Shown here: positions 34,023 to 42,491 of the stretch, one piece after another | Position numbering within the stretch: position 1 is the first letter of the stretch | How the letters are laid out: every line of letters starts with the position of its first letter | Assembly: GCA_944325175.1 (NCBI GenBank) | Contig: CALUYZ010000006.1 | Location: 36,475-100,474, forward strand | Direction: 5' to 3' | DNA from: Candidatus Gastranaerophilales bacterium | GTDB lineage: Bacteria > Cyanobacteriota > Vampirovibrionia > Gastranaerophilales > Gastranaerophilaceae | DNA length: 64,000 nucleotides | The notes under the pieces: generated by a model | Seen by the model: the letters and a program-made list of their open reading frames with translations, nothing else | Told to the model about the DNA's origin: nothing | Database searches by the model: none | Position numbers and translations under genes: made by a program

Positions 34023-35567
34023 CTATTCATATAACAGTTTGTACTCCTTTGTTTGTTTAAATTCTGCAATCCAAGTGTTGCTTGGGTTATGTTTTATTAA
34101 ATATTCGTACTTTTCTGAATTGTTTTTGAAAATCGGAAGTGATTTTTCTCCGTTGTTTATTTTATGAACACCATTTGAACGAGCTTTGAACTCTTTTTGA
34201 AAATTGTTAGAATTCTCCACTTCTTCTTGGTTCGACCTTACTTCAATCAGTTTTATTTCATCATTCGTCAATAATTTTTTAACCGAGTTTATAGTTTTCC
34301 GTTTCAGTTTTTGTTGTTTTTGAATTTTTTGTTTGTAATCTTCTAAAGCCTCAACCGTTCCTAAAATCTTTGCCATCGGATGGGTTTCTGTTACTGGCTC
34401 TGCGGTGCATAAATATTCGCCTTTGGGGGTAAAAACTTTTACGCTTGTCAGATCAAACAGGTTGTATTTTACCAGAACTTTTCCTCTAAGCCCGTATAAT
34501 CTTTCATCAAAATAATCGCAGTTTAAGAACCTTACGCCATTTCGCTGAATTGTTTTGACTTCAGTTGCCAGCATCAAATCGTCAAGCAAGCTTTTATCAA
34601 TATTTTGTTTCTTTCGATTTTCCAAAACCTCTGCGATTGTCATATTCGGTGCATTTGTGCAGGGCTGAGAATTCTTAAACTTAAGCCACATATCAATCAT
34701 TTTGATTGTTTCTTCTATTGTGGGGATGTAATCATTATGCAGGTTGGAGTGGAATTTTTCGTTTCTTTTCAAGTATGCAGGTTTGTTGATAATTGATGAA
34801 CCGACATAACTTGGCATTAGTTTTTCAAATCCTTCTTGAAATTCTTTAAAGAACCTCTCAATAACCTTTGACCTTGCGTTATAAGGTCTTGCAAATACCG
34901 TTTCAATCCCAAGTTTGGCATAAAGCCCATAAAAGCCTAATTCACCAAATCCTTTGTCATCTGTAAAATATTTTGCTCTAAATGCTCTGCCGTTGTCTTG
35001 ATAGACAATTTTCGGTATCATATCAAGGTTTATTATTGTGTTTCTTAGGGCACTTGCGATACATTGTGTGTTTTCTTCAAGCATAATTTCATAACCGACC
35101 AGTGTTGTTGATTTCCAGTCTAAAAATCCAACTAAAGTTGCTCGACAAGGCTTGCCTGTAAACGGATTAATCACTTGAAACACAAGTTTGTGACCGTCTG
35201 CGACTAAAATATCCCCAACATCAAGCAAACTAGCGTCCCTTTTAATATAAGGCTCGACTTTGTCAGAAAGTGCCTTTTCTCCGTCTCGAGCAAGCACCCA
35301 TTTGTCGTAATTATTCTCCTTAAACCATTTTGCGTAGCGTCTAAATGTAATATCTGCAGGGATAAAACTTTGACCTTGCTCTTTGAGTTTATATTTTGTA
35401 AGTGCGATTGCTTTGCCGATACAAATTCTATTCGGGTGCAGGAGCAAGCCCATAAATATTTTGATTTCTTCATCCGTTAGACATGTTCTGTATTCATTTA
35501 CAGAAACGTATTTATAATTAGGAATTAGCCTTGTGTAATCCTCTGTTCCGTCTAAACTGCTTTCCAA
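34023..35567 (-). CDS. Mu-like DDE transposase, catalytic part
   Basis: 514 aa. RNase H-fold integrase core with triad Asp124 (V-A-D-G-H-K), Asp191 (Y-Q-D-N-G-R-A-F) and Glu237 (V-I-E-R-F-F), followed by a beta-barrel domain and a basic, Lys/Gln-rich C-terminus that probably contacts the MuB-like ATPase. The apparent TTG start lies inside the upstream HTH frame, 16 bases before its stop, in the -1 frame. In MuA relatives both parts are one protein, so this is a split or frameshifted transposase. Confidence 0.9.
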   Translation of the reverse strand: MESSLDGTEDYTRLIPNYKYVSVNEYRTCLTDEEIKIFMGLLLHPNRICIGKAIALTKYKLKEQGQSFIPADITFRRYAKWFKENNYDKWVLARDGEKALSDKVEPYIKRDASLLDVGDILVADGHKLVFQVINPFTGKPCRATLVGFLDWKSTTLVGYEIMLEENTQCIASALRNTIINLDMIPKIVYQDNGRAFRAKYFTDDKGFGELGFYGLYAKLGIETVFARPYNARSKVIERFFKEFQEGFEKLMPSYVGSSIINKPAYLKRNEKFHSNLHNDYIPTIEETIKMIDMWLKFKNSQPCTNAPNMTIAEVLENRKKQNIDKSLLDDLMLATEVKTIQRNGVRFLNCDYFDERLYGLRGKVLVKYNLFDLTSVKVFTPKGEYLCTAEPVTETHPMAKILGTVEALEDYKQKIQKQQKLKRKTINSVKKLLTNDEIKLIEVRSNQEEVENSNNFQKEFKARSNGVHKINNGEKSLPIFKNNSEKYEYLIKHNPSNTWIAEFKQTKEYKLLYE

Positions 35568-35815
35568 CGATGCAGGCTTCCTCGAGAGATTTTACCTAAA
35601 ACATTGAAAAGGTAAGAATCTGAACTATTGTGCAGTTTAACAAAATCATAGTCTGCCTGAAGTTTGTTTACTGCTTTACGGCGAAATTCTTGCCATTTGC
35701 GGATTAAATCAAGTTTTGCAAGAGCATTTTGTTTTGCCTTCTCAGGGGTGTATTTGACTGCCTCAACTTGGGTTTCCATTGTCTCAAAATCCTTGTAATG
35801 CTTTGTGCAACACAT
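35552..35815 (-). CDS. Mu-like transposase N-terminal DNA-binding part (frame-split)
   Basis: 87 aa (about 75 aa if the second ATG at 35779, preceded by AAGGA, is used). It carries the helical Mu DNA-binding-type segment ending I-S-R-G-S-L-H-R-W-K, which in homologues runs straight into the D-Y-x-x-L-I-P-x-Y segment of the catalytic part; here a -1 change of frame separates them. No classic slippery heptamer is present at the junction, so mutation is as likely as programmed shifting. Confidence 0.7.
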   Translation of the reverse strand: MCCTKHYKDFETMETQVEAVKYTPEKAKQNALAKLDLIRKWQEFRRKAVNKLQADYDFVKLHNSSDSYLFNVLGKISRGSLHRWKAV

Positions 35816-35887
35816 TCATCACTCGTTTTGAGACAGAAGTCAAGTGGGGGAAGGTTATTTTTATGATAAAATAAAGAAGGAGGAGAT

Positions 35888-36667
35888 ATGCTAAGATATT
35901 ACAATAGACAAAAAGCTGCTAGAGAAAAAATTAAAAATATTTATAAAAATATAGATAATATTTTTATAGTTCATTATTCGTGTGAAAGCTTTTATAATAT
36001 TGAAAATGGTAGAACTCCTCGAATTACTTCCATTGCTGTGAAGTATTTAAATTCTGAAAATGACGTTTCTTTTTCAATACATAAAATTGCAGAAATTGAA
36101 AAAATTTCGGATATTTCTAAAAATTATGATGCTATTGAAAAGAAAATGCTTGATGAATTCTACAATTTTATACAAAAACATGAAAATTATTTTTGGGTTC
36201 ACTGGAACATGAAAAACATAAATTATGGTTTTGAAGCTATCGCTCATAGATACAGAGTTTTAGGAGGCAGCCCTGTACATGTTAATAATGATAAGAAAAT
36301 TAACTTATCACAGTTATTATACGATATTTATGGACCCAAATATATAGATAAACCAAGGCTGTATAATATAATTGCCTTAAATAATATTAATGAAATTGAT
36401 TTACTAAATGGAGAAGAGGAAGCAAAAGCTTTTACAATGCATGATTTTGTGAAGCTACATCGCTCTACACTAAAAAAAGTTGATGCAATATATAATTTAT
36501 TAGATTTAACTTATTTAAATAAACTAAAAACTAAGGCATCCTTTCTAGACAAAAATGGTGGTATTCTAATGATAATACCACATTTAATACAAGAAAATCC
36601 TTTTATTTCAACATTCATAACATTGTCAGGTTGGATTTTAGCTATAATAAGTTGGTTGTCATCTTAA
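35888..36667 (+). CDS. Hypothetical protein with C-terminal membrane segment
   Basis: 259 aa, divergent from the transposase, with AAGGAGGAG upstream. The N-terminal 200 residues show beta/alpha segments (I-F-I-V-H-Y-S-C-E-S-F, I-T-S-I-A-V-K-Y, F-W-V-H-W-N-M-K-N) resembling a degenerate exonuclease/RNase H-like fold; the last 22 residues form one transmembrane helix. A soluble sensor plus a membrane anchor suits a defence protein or element cargo, but no family is recognised. Confidence 0.55.
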   Translation: MLRYYNRQKAAREKIKNIYKNIDNIFIVHYSCESFYNIENGRTPRITSIAVKYLNSENDVSFSIHKIAEIEKISDISKNYDAIEKKMLDEFYNFIQKHENYFWVHWNMKNINYGFEAIAHRYRVLGGSPVHVNNDKKINLSQLLYDIYGPKYIDKPRLYNIIALNNINEIDLLNGEEEAKAFTMHDFVKLHRSTLKKVDAIYNLLDLTYLNKLKTKASFLDKNGGILMIIPHLIQENPFISTFITLSGWILAIISWLSS

Positions 36668-36713
36668 TCTCATTGATAATTTGGGATATCTCAATTTGCA
36701 AGCAAAAATAAAA

Positions 36714-36840
36714 TTGCACTTCTTTGCACTTTCTTGCACTGGGCTTATTTTAAAACGCCAAGCTGATTTTAGCCTAATGTGGTTTAAAAAAATTATAAAT
36801 GGAGTGCAAAAGAGTGCAAGAAAAGCGTACTTGAGTGCAA
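36714..36840. repeat. Phased TTGCACT inverted-repeat array at the transposon end
   Basis: Three TTGCACT motifs start at 36714, 36724 and 36734, exactly 10 bp apart. Three inverted AGTGCAA motifs start at 36803, 36813 and 36834 (10 and 21 bp apart). Helical phasing and two opposing clusters suggest a multi-site protein-binding end or operator. Two AATGTCCC motifs (36843, 36923) continue toward the island edge. Confidence 0.65.
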
Positions 36841-36870
36841 AAAATGTCCCATACATCTCAATACTAAAAA

Positions 36871-36905
36871 ACAGCCTCGAATCGGCTGTCTGTTTGATTT
36901 TTTAT
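36871..36905 (+). terminator. Terminator-like hairpin near the island edge
   Basis: ACAGCC and GGCTGT pair around a 7-base loop, followed by a T-rich run. It could end the 259-aa gene transcript or insulate the element end. The rest of 36668-36968 is non-coding repeat DNA. Confidence 0.55.
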
Positions 36906-36968
36906 TAAATTTTCTCTGTCTCAATGTCCCAGAAAACAATTAGAGGGCAAATTGAAAACGTGCATCCC

Positions 36969-37069
36969 GACAGGAACTTAATGAGGATAAATATATTAAT
37001 GGTGAAATTTCGCGCCTGGAGACTCTGCCGACTGAGAAAGTGACTAAATGTCACTTTTGAAGGAGAGGG
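36969..37069 (+). repeat. Right flanking direct repeat of the island
   Basis: Partner of 15505-15605. Its first half also matches the genuine 3' flank and last bases of tRNA-Arg at 37090-37142 (GACAGGAACTTAAT, then TTAATGGTGAAATTTCGCGC and CTGGAG). It is thus a chimera of tRNA flank and island repeat, and with its flanks (GAGGGCAA...GCATCCC) forms a partial tandem duplication of about 122 bp. Confidence 0.85.
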
Positions 37070-37132
37070 CAAGTTGAAAACTTGCATCCCGACAGGAACT
37101 TAATAAGGTTTAACATCTTAATGGTGAAATTT

Positions 37133-37206
37133 CGCGCCTGGAGGGATTCGAACCCCCGACCTTTTGGTTCGTAGCCAAACACTCTATCCAACTGAGCTAC
37201 AGGCGC
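37133..37206 (-). tRNA. tRNA-Arg (anticodon ACG)
   Basis: The cloverleaf is complete on the reverse strand: acceptor GCGCCTG/CAGGCGC, D-arm with AGTTGGATAGAGT, anticodon loop CTACGAA (anticodon ACG), T-arm GGTTCGAATCC. CCA is not encoded. It is the probable integration target of the island, whose repeat copies its 3' end. Confidence 0.95.
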
Positions 37207-37232
37207 AACTATTAAATTTTCAAACCCATGCC

Positions 37233-37330
37233 AGTTGGATAGAGTAACTAATCATATTGTTTGAATTTTGTTTTCAACAAAATATCAAACGGCCAACTGA
37301 GCAAGAGAGCGCAACTATTAAATTTTCAAA
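37233..37330. repeat. tRNA-derived remnants and hairpin beside tRNA-Arg
   Basis: 37233-37245 is an inverted copy of the tRNA D-arm, and 37293-37330 repeats, with changes, the tRNA D-arm plus its flank (CCAACTGAGC, GCGCAACTATTAAATTTTCAAA). Between them is a strong hairpin of about 14 bp (37259-37290, one bulge). These look like scars of earlier recombination at this tRNA. Confidence 0.65.
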
Positions 37331-37389
37331 ATTTACAACATCAGCACCAGCCAATATAACCATTCTACTCAAAAAAGCTAAATAATCAA

Positions 37390-39075
37390 CTAAAACCTTT
37401 TATTATTTTTAATTATACTCTCACTCCCCTTAACAATAGAGTTCCAAAATTCAGATTCATGGATATTTCCGGATTTTTGAGCAATGTCTGCCGCTAATTT
37501 TTTATAATTAAGGTCGTTTGGCTCAATTTCAACAGCTTCTTTAATATAGAGCATGGCATCGTTGTAAAACCCAAGCTCATAATTGCTTAATGCAGCCTGA
37601 GCATAATATTTTGCAGGCTGTGGATTAAGCTCTAATGCTGAAATAACAGAACTTAAAGCCTTTTTATATTCACCTTTTTTGTTTAAAACAAGACCTTTAA
37701 AATAATACCCCTCAGCATTATTTTTATCGTAATCAATTAATTTATCCAAAGCCAAAAGCGCGCCATCTAAATCTTTCTTCCTATAACAAATTCTCGCACT
37801 TGAATTTAAAAAACTTACAACCTCGCCATATTTGGAATATTTTTCAATAAGTTCTTGCGCCTTGTCATAATTTTGATTATCAATAAGCAAATCTACATAT
37901 TCAGAAACAGTATGAATTGAATCGGGATAATTTTTCAAATGCATTTCATAAAATTCAGCCGCCATTTTATCAAGTTTTAACTGTTTGTAAATAGCGCCCA
38001 ATGTATCAAGCAATGTTAAATCATCCCTGAATTTAGGGTTATTATTATATATATTTTCAAGTTTCTCTTTTGCTTGAACAATATTGCCTTTTTTATAGTC
38101 TATAACTGCCTTTAAGATGTCAGACTGAATTTTATATTTTGAAACAGGGTCAATCAAAGTTAAATTAAAAAGTGCATTGTCATAATCTTTTTGTTTTTCA
38201 AAAACCCATGCCAGAAGCAAATATCTCTTATCAATAGCAGCTTTTGGCTCATTTTGTTCAATGCATAAAGTAATAGATTTTTTTAAAGTCGCAATGGCTT
38301 CATTAAACCAATTTACATCCATATAAGCTTTTGCAAGCTCCATATAAAACTCTTGAAATTTCCCTTTTGAAAGTTTTATTGCAAGATGAAAATTATCAAT
38401 GGCAGCAAAAAATTCTTTTCTTTTTGTCTGCATTAAAGCCTTGTAATAATAGCTCATAGGGTCTTTTTTTATTTTTAAAATTTCATCAATCAGCTTTTCA
38501 GACTTATCAAATTCATCTTCATTAAAATAAATTAATGCAAGGTCAAACTTTGCTTCGCAAAATGTGGGGGAAAGCTCAACAACACGCTTTAAAATATCCT
38601 TTTTGTTTTTCTCATCCAAAAGTGAAATTATATATAAAATATCAGCATCGCCTTTTAATTCATCATTAAGAGAATAATATATTTTTAATATATCATCTGC
38701 CCTGTTAAGCTTTAAAAGCACACTGAAATATTTTACAAAATCCAAAGGTTTTGTTGAATTATCACAAATTTTTTGAATTAGTGACAAGGCTTTGTTGTAA
38801 TCTTTTAAAAGAAAATAAATTTCATACAATTTGTTTTGACTGTGTTCATGGCTTGGGTCAATATCAAGAACTTTTTCATACTGTTCAATAGCCCTCTCAT
38901 AGTTTTTAAGCAAAAAATGAAGATCGGCAATAGAAGATATAACCTCAACCGTTGTTTTTTCGTCAACATCATCGCTCAAAACTTTGTATAAAGCTTCAAT
39001 AGCTTCCTTATAAAGCTTTTGGCTTTTGAGCTCAAAAGATTGTTTAATATATTTTATATAATCATTACTAGCCAT
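37390..39075 (-). CDS. Tetratricopeptide-repeat protein
   Basis: 561 aa with a dozen or more TPR units, for example Y-E-R-A-I-E-Q-Y-E-K-V-L-D-I-D-P and A-E-G-Y-Y-F-K-G-L-V-L-N-K-K-G-E-Y-K-K-A-L. No signal peptide or catalytic domain. TPR solenoids scaffold protein complexes; partners are unknown. Single gene, divergent from the following membrane-protein gene. Confidence 0.9.
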   Translation of the reverse strand: MASNDYIKYIKQSFELKSQKLYKEAIEALYKVLSDDVDEKTTVEVISSIADLHFLLKNYERAIEQYEKVLDIDPSHEHSQNKLYEIYFLLKDYNKALSLIQKICDNSTKPLDFVKYFSVLLKLNRADDILKIYYSLNDELKGDADILYIISLLDEKNKKDILKRVVELSPTFCEAKFDLALIYFNEDEFDKSEKLIDEILKIKKDPMSYYYKALMQTKRKEFFAAIDNFHLAIKLSKGKFQEFYMELAKAYMDVNWFNEAIATLKKSITLCIEQNEPKAAIDKRYLLLAWVFEKQKDYDNALFNLTLIDPVSKYKIQSDILKAVIDYKKGNIVQAKEKLENIYNNNPKFRDDLTLLDTLGAIYKQLKLDKMAAEFYEMHLKNYPDSIHTVSEYVDLLIDNQNYDKAQELIEKYSKYGEVVSFLNSSARICYRKKDLDGALLALDKLIDYDKNNAEGYYFKGLVLNKKGEYKKALSSVISALELNPQPAKYYAQAALSNYELGFYNDAMLYIKEAVEIEPNDLNYKKLAADIAQKSGNIHESEFWNSIVKGSESIIKNNKRF

Positions 39076-39178
39076 AAAAAAATTATATAGTTCTTTTGCA
39101 AGAATTGCAAAAAAATTAATATTCTTGCAAAAAAAGACACAACCAATTAATATAAAAAAAGCTTACAAAGGACAAAAA

Positions 39179-40075
39179 ATGACAGAAGATGAAAAAGTAA
39201 GAATTAAAAGAGAAGTAGAAATACAAAACTTAAAAGGTAAACCGCAGCTTTCAGAAAAAACTTCAAGAAGTTTTAATTTGCCGGCGTTTGTCTTTCCCGT
39301 AACTTACAACCTTGCATACAGAAGGTTTTTTCTTGCTTTAACTTTTATAATTTTAACTTGGCTGCCGCACTTTTTAAACCATTTTGTCACCTCAAGTTTT
39401 TACATAAAACTTGTTATAACCGTTTCATTTTTAACATTGGCATTTGCGCTTTTTTCAGGTTTTACGGGCAATGTAGATGCATATAACGCAAGAAGATATG
39501 ACGATGAAACAGATTTTATCAAAACACAAAGATGCTGGCTGCCGTTTGCTTTTATCGCAATTATTGTTCACATAGCAATATTGCCCACGCAAATTACAGG
39601 GCACACAAACACAATTCAAATGTTAAGGCTGGCAGAAGCAAAAGATACGTTAAAGCAAGCTATAAAAAGAGGGCTTAAAGACGGAAATATACTTGGCATA
39701 AACACAGTTGAAAACGACATACCGGCATACTTTGCAAAATACCTGAAAGGCAGCGTTTTTGACGGTAAAGATAAAATCGAAATGCCAAACGGAACTACAT
39801 TTGAAATTAAAGGCTATTTGAATGAATGTGGTTCAAAAAAACAAAATACATACTATGAACAAAAAACTTCTTGCGCAACAGTTATGATAGATTTAAACGG
39901 TCAAAAAGGTCCAAACGAAGCCCTAACAATGGATGAACTAAGTAAAATAAGAAGCCTTGTAAACCGCACAACTCGTCTTAAAGATATATATGTTTTATAC
40001 ATCTACAACGATGATTTAGCAGCAAAAACAGGCACCATTGAGGAATTTGCCCTCGAGCGCTTTGAAAAAAGATAG
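39179..40075 (+). CDS. Hypothetical membrane protein
   Basis: About 298 aa from the ATG at 39179 (AAAGGA upstream; an earlier TTG would lie in a poor context). A charged N-terminus is followed by three transmembrane segments (roughly residues 60-150), then a soluble C-terminal domain of 150 residues. No recognised family; probably an envelope protein of this lineage. tRNA-Thr follows 62 bp downstream. Confidence 0.6.
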   Translation: MTEDEKVRIKREVEIQNLKGKPQLSEKTSRSFNLPAFVFPVTYNLAYRRFFLALTFIILTWLPHFLNHFVTSSFYIKLVITVSFLTLAFALFSGFTGNVDAYNARRYDDETDFIKTQRCWLPFAFIAIIVHIAILPTQITGHTNTIQMLRLAEAKDTLKQAIKRGLKDGNILGINTVENDIPAYFAKYLKGSVFDGKDKIEMPNGTTFEIKGYLNECGSKKQNTYYEQKTSCATVMIDLNGQKGPNEALTMDELSKIRSLVNRTTRLKDIYVLYIYNDDLAAKTGTIEEFALERFEKR

Positions 40076-40137
40076 TATTTTCTCATGACAATTTAAAATT
40101 TTTATATTATTATGTCACTAAGGATTATTATTATTTT

Positions 40138-40210
40138 GCCGATGTAGCTCAGTTGGTAGAGCAACCGATTCGTAATCGGTAGGTCGTGCGTTCAAGTCGC
40201 ATCATCGGCA
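40138..40210 (+). tRNA. tRNA-Thr (anticodon CGT)
   Basis: Acceptor GCCGATG/CATCGGC with discriminator A, D-arm AGCTCAGTTGGTAGAGC, anticodon loop TTCGTAA (anticodon CGT), T-arm with GTTCAAGTC. The kinase gene begins 23 bases after it. Confidence 0.95.
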
Positions 40211-40233
40211 AATTAGAAAATTTTAAAAGAGTA

Positions 40234-42048
40234 ATGAAAAAGAAATTTGAATTTAGTTTATCAACTCAAAACAAACTTATAATAACAGGGTTAATCATCT
40301 CAACAGCAATTATTATGGCAGTTTCTTATTTTGCAATAGACAAAATAAGAGAAAAGCTTTATGAAAATTACGCCAATTCAGGACAATTACTTGGCAGAAC
40401 CATTGCAATACAAAGTTATGAATTAATGAAAAAGTCTGATATAAATACGAAAAAAGCCCTTTTTAAACAACATTCAAAACTTGTTTTAGAAGGAAATTCA
40501 GACATTTCTTTTGTAACTCATAAAGATGCAAATAATAAAATAATATATTCAACATCACAAGAATACCCCGAAAGAGAAAAAGACACAAAAACAACTCTTA
40601 CAACCCCTGTTTTAAATGAAAACGGGAATGTTGTAGGGTATGTTGAAATAGGGCTTAACGCCAATCTTGCAAAATCAATTTCCAATACAACAAAAAATTC
40701 AATGCTTGTGATTTTTGCTATGATGTGGCTAATTTATACAGTAGTAATAGTTTTAAACACAATTCTAATAAGACGTGAACTTGGAATTTTAAGACAAGGT
40801 GTTAAAGAAATTTCAAGCGGGAATTTTGGCACAATTTTAGAAAACGAACAAACTACAGGAGAAATAAAAGAACTTTTTACCGCATTTAACGACATGAGCC
40901 AAAGGCTTCATTTATACGAAGAACAAAACATTGACCAATTAACATTTGAAAGAAACAAATTTGAATCTGTTTTAATGGGCATTGCAAACGGCGTTGTTGT
41001 TTGCGATAAATTTGACAAAGTTGTGCTTGTAAACCCCTCTGCCAAAAAGCTTTTAAATAAATCTATTTTAAATTCTTCAATATTAGATTTTATCGATTCA
41101 AAAGGAACAAAATGTTTTAAAACAGGCATTGAAAAATTTAAACAAACCCCGATTGATGAAGTTGAAAATAAACCCTTATCTTTTACAATTACCATTGAAA
41201 ATAAAATCATAAAAGCCATAGTTTCCTCTATGTATTCAAATGTTCATGACTATTTAGGCTACATTATAATTTTAATTGACATAACAAAAGATGCAGAAAT
41301 AGACAAATTAAAAAGTGATTTTATATCAAATGTTTCCCATGAACTAAGAACGCCTGTTACAATTTTAAGAAGCTATGCAGATACTCTTTACAATTACGGT
41401 GAAGATTTCAGCTTTAAAGAACAAAAAGAATTTATAGGAATTATAAATGATGAAATTATCCACCTAAATAAAATGGTGAACGATATTCTTGATTTTTCCA
41501 AAATCGAAGCAGATACTAAACTTGAAAAACAATATTTAGACATTTCAAATACAATCGAAAAAACGCTTGTCGGGCTTAAAGTTTTAGCTGATGAAAAGAA
41601 AATGAAAATCTTTTTAACCAAACAAGATGGGCTACCGTTAATTCCATATAACGAAGAAACCATTGAAAGAGTTATAAATAACCTTGTTACAAATGCAATT
41701 AAATATTCGCCCGAAAAATCTAATATAGAAATAGCTGTCGGATTAACAACAGAACATGACTATATCAAAGTTAGCGTTAAAGACGAAGGAATAGGAATTG
41801 CACCTGAACTTTTAGATAGAATTTTTGACCGCTTTTATAGAGTTGAAAACACAACTCATACAATAAAAGGCACAGGCCTTGGGCTTCATTTGGTAAAAAC
41901 TGCAATAGAAAAACAGCATAACGGCAAGGTTTTTGTTGAATCAGAACTCAATAAAGGCTCTGTTTTCAGCTTCATTTTGCCCTTAGAAGAAAATTACATC
42001 CCGCAAAATATAAATAAAAAAGCAGACTATAAGCCGGATTCTGTTTAA
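40234..42048 (+). CDS. Sensor histidine kinase (PhoR-like)
   Basis: 604 aa from the ATG at 40234 (an earlier GTG would overlap the tRNA). Order: TM1 (about 17-40), extracytoplasmic sensor, TM2 (about 165-185), HAMP, PAS-like domain, HisKA with F-I-S-N-V-S-H-E-L-R-T-P, and HATPase_c with N-x-x-x-N-A-I-K-Y-S, D-E-G-I-G-I and G-T-G-L-G-L. No response regulator is adjacent, so it is an orphan. Its last nine codons are also the 3' end of the RNase P RNA on the other strand. Confidence 0.93.
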   Translation: MKKKFEFSLSTQNKLIITGLIISTAIIMAVSYFAIDKIREKLYENYANSGQLLGRTIAIQSYELMKKSDINTKKALFKQHSKLVLEGNSDISFVTHKDANNKIIYSTSQEYPEREKDTKTTLTTPVLNENGNVVGYVEIGLNANLAKSISNTTKNSMLVIFAMMWLIYTVVIVLNTILIRRELGILRQGVKEISSGNFGTILENEQTTGEIKELFTAFNDMSQRLHLYEEQNIDQLTFERNKFESVLMGIANGVVVCDKFDKVVLVNPSAKKLLNKSILNSSILDFIDSKGTKCFKTGIEKFKQTPIDEVENKPLSFTITIENKIIKAIVSSMYSNVHDYLGYIIILIDITKDAEIDKLKSDFISNVSHELRTPVTILRSYADTLYNYGEDFSFKEQKEFIGIINDEIIHLNKMVNDILDFSKIEADTKLEKQYLDISNTIEKTLVGLKVLADEKKMKIFLTKQDGLPLIPYNEETIERVINNLVTNAIKYSPEKSNIEIAVGLTTEHDYIKVSVKDEGIGIAPELLDRIFDRFYRVENTTHTIKGTGLGLHLVKTAIEKQHNGKVFVESELNKGSVFSFILPLEENYIPQNINKKADYKPDSV

Positions 42049-42346
42049 GGTAATCATCTGTCTAATGCGTTTTTTCCTGCAATCTTAAAATTAAGCGAAA
42101 AGTACAATTCTTCTTGCAGATTCAAACTTGCACCCGATTGGGGTTTACCATGACCTTGGTTTTCACAAACCAAGCGGTGGGCTTTTACCCCGCCGTTGCA
42201 CCTGTACAAAATTAATTCTGTAGTCTACTTTTCTGTGGCACTTTCCTCACGCTCACGCGCACTTGGCTTTCCCAAGCAATCTTGTACTTTGGGTGTCCGG
42301 ACTTTCCTCATTGCATAAAAATGCAACGCAATTACCCGTCTGCTTT
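42020..42346 (-). ncRNA. rnpB: RNase P RNA (bacterial type A)
   Basis: The reverse strand carries hallmark conserved blocks in order: GAGGAAAGTCCGG near the 5' end, the CACAGAAAA block, GGTAAACCCC, then AGACAGATGATTACC and ACAGAATCCGGCTTAT at the 3' end. The terminal strands AGCAGAC and GTCTGCT form helix P1. Catalytic RNA that removes tRNA 5' leaders. The 3' end overlaps the convergent kinase gene by about 28 bases. Confidence 0.95.
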
Positions 42347-42491
42347 AAATTAAATATATTTTAAACTAAAAATTAATGCAAATATAAAATGAAATGTTAA
42401 GTTATAAGAAACAATAAGCCTATTTTTTACACAAGGGTAATTTTTGTGCTAATATATCGAATGAAAAAGTATAGATATAGGAGTTAGAAAA

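Noticed and set aside
32319..35815. Complete Mu-like prophage
   Set aside because: Only transposition genes and one terminase-small-like HTH protein are present; no head, tail, portal or lysis genes.
32319..35815. CRISPR-associated (CAST) Tn7-like transposon
   Set aside because: No cas effector, tniQ or CRISPR repeats in the neighbourhood; the ATPase and transposase are more Mu/Tn5053-like.
36969..37142. CRISPR array
   Set aside because: The repeats are about 100-120 bp, only two full copies, and no cas genes or regular spacers are present.
40186..40233. GTG start for the histidine kinase inside tRNA-Thr
   Set aside because: It would overlap the tRNA; the ATG at 40234 gives a typical kinase N-terminus.
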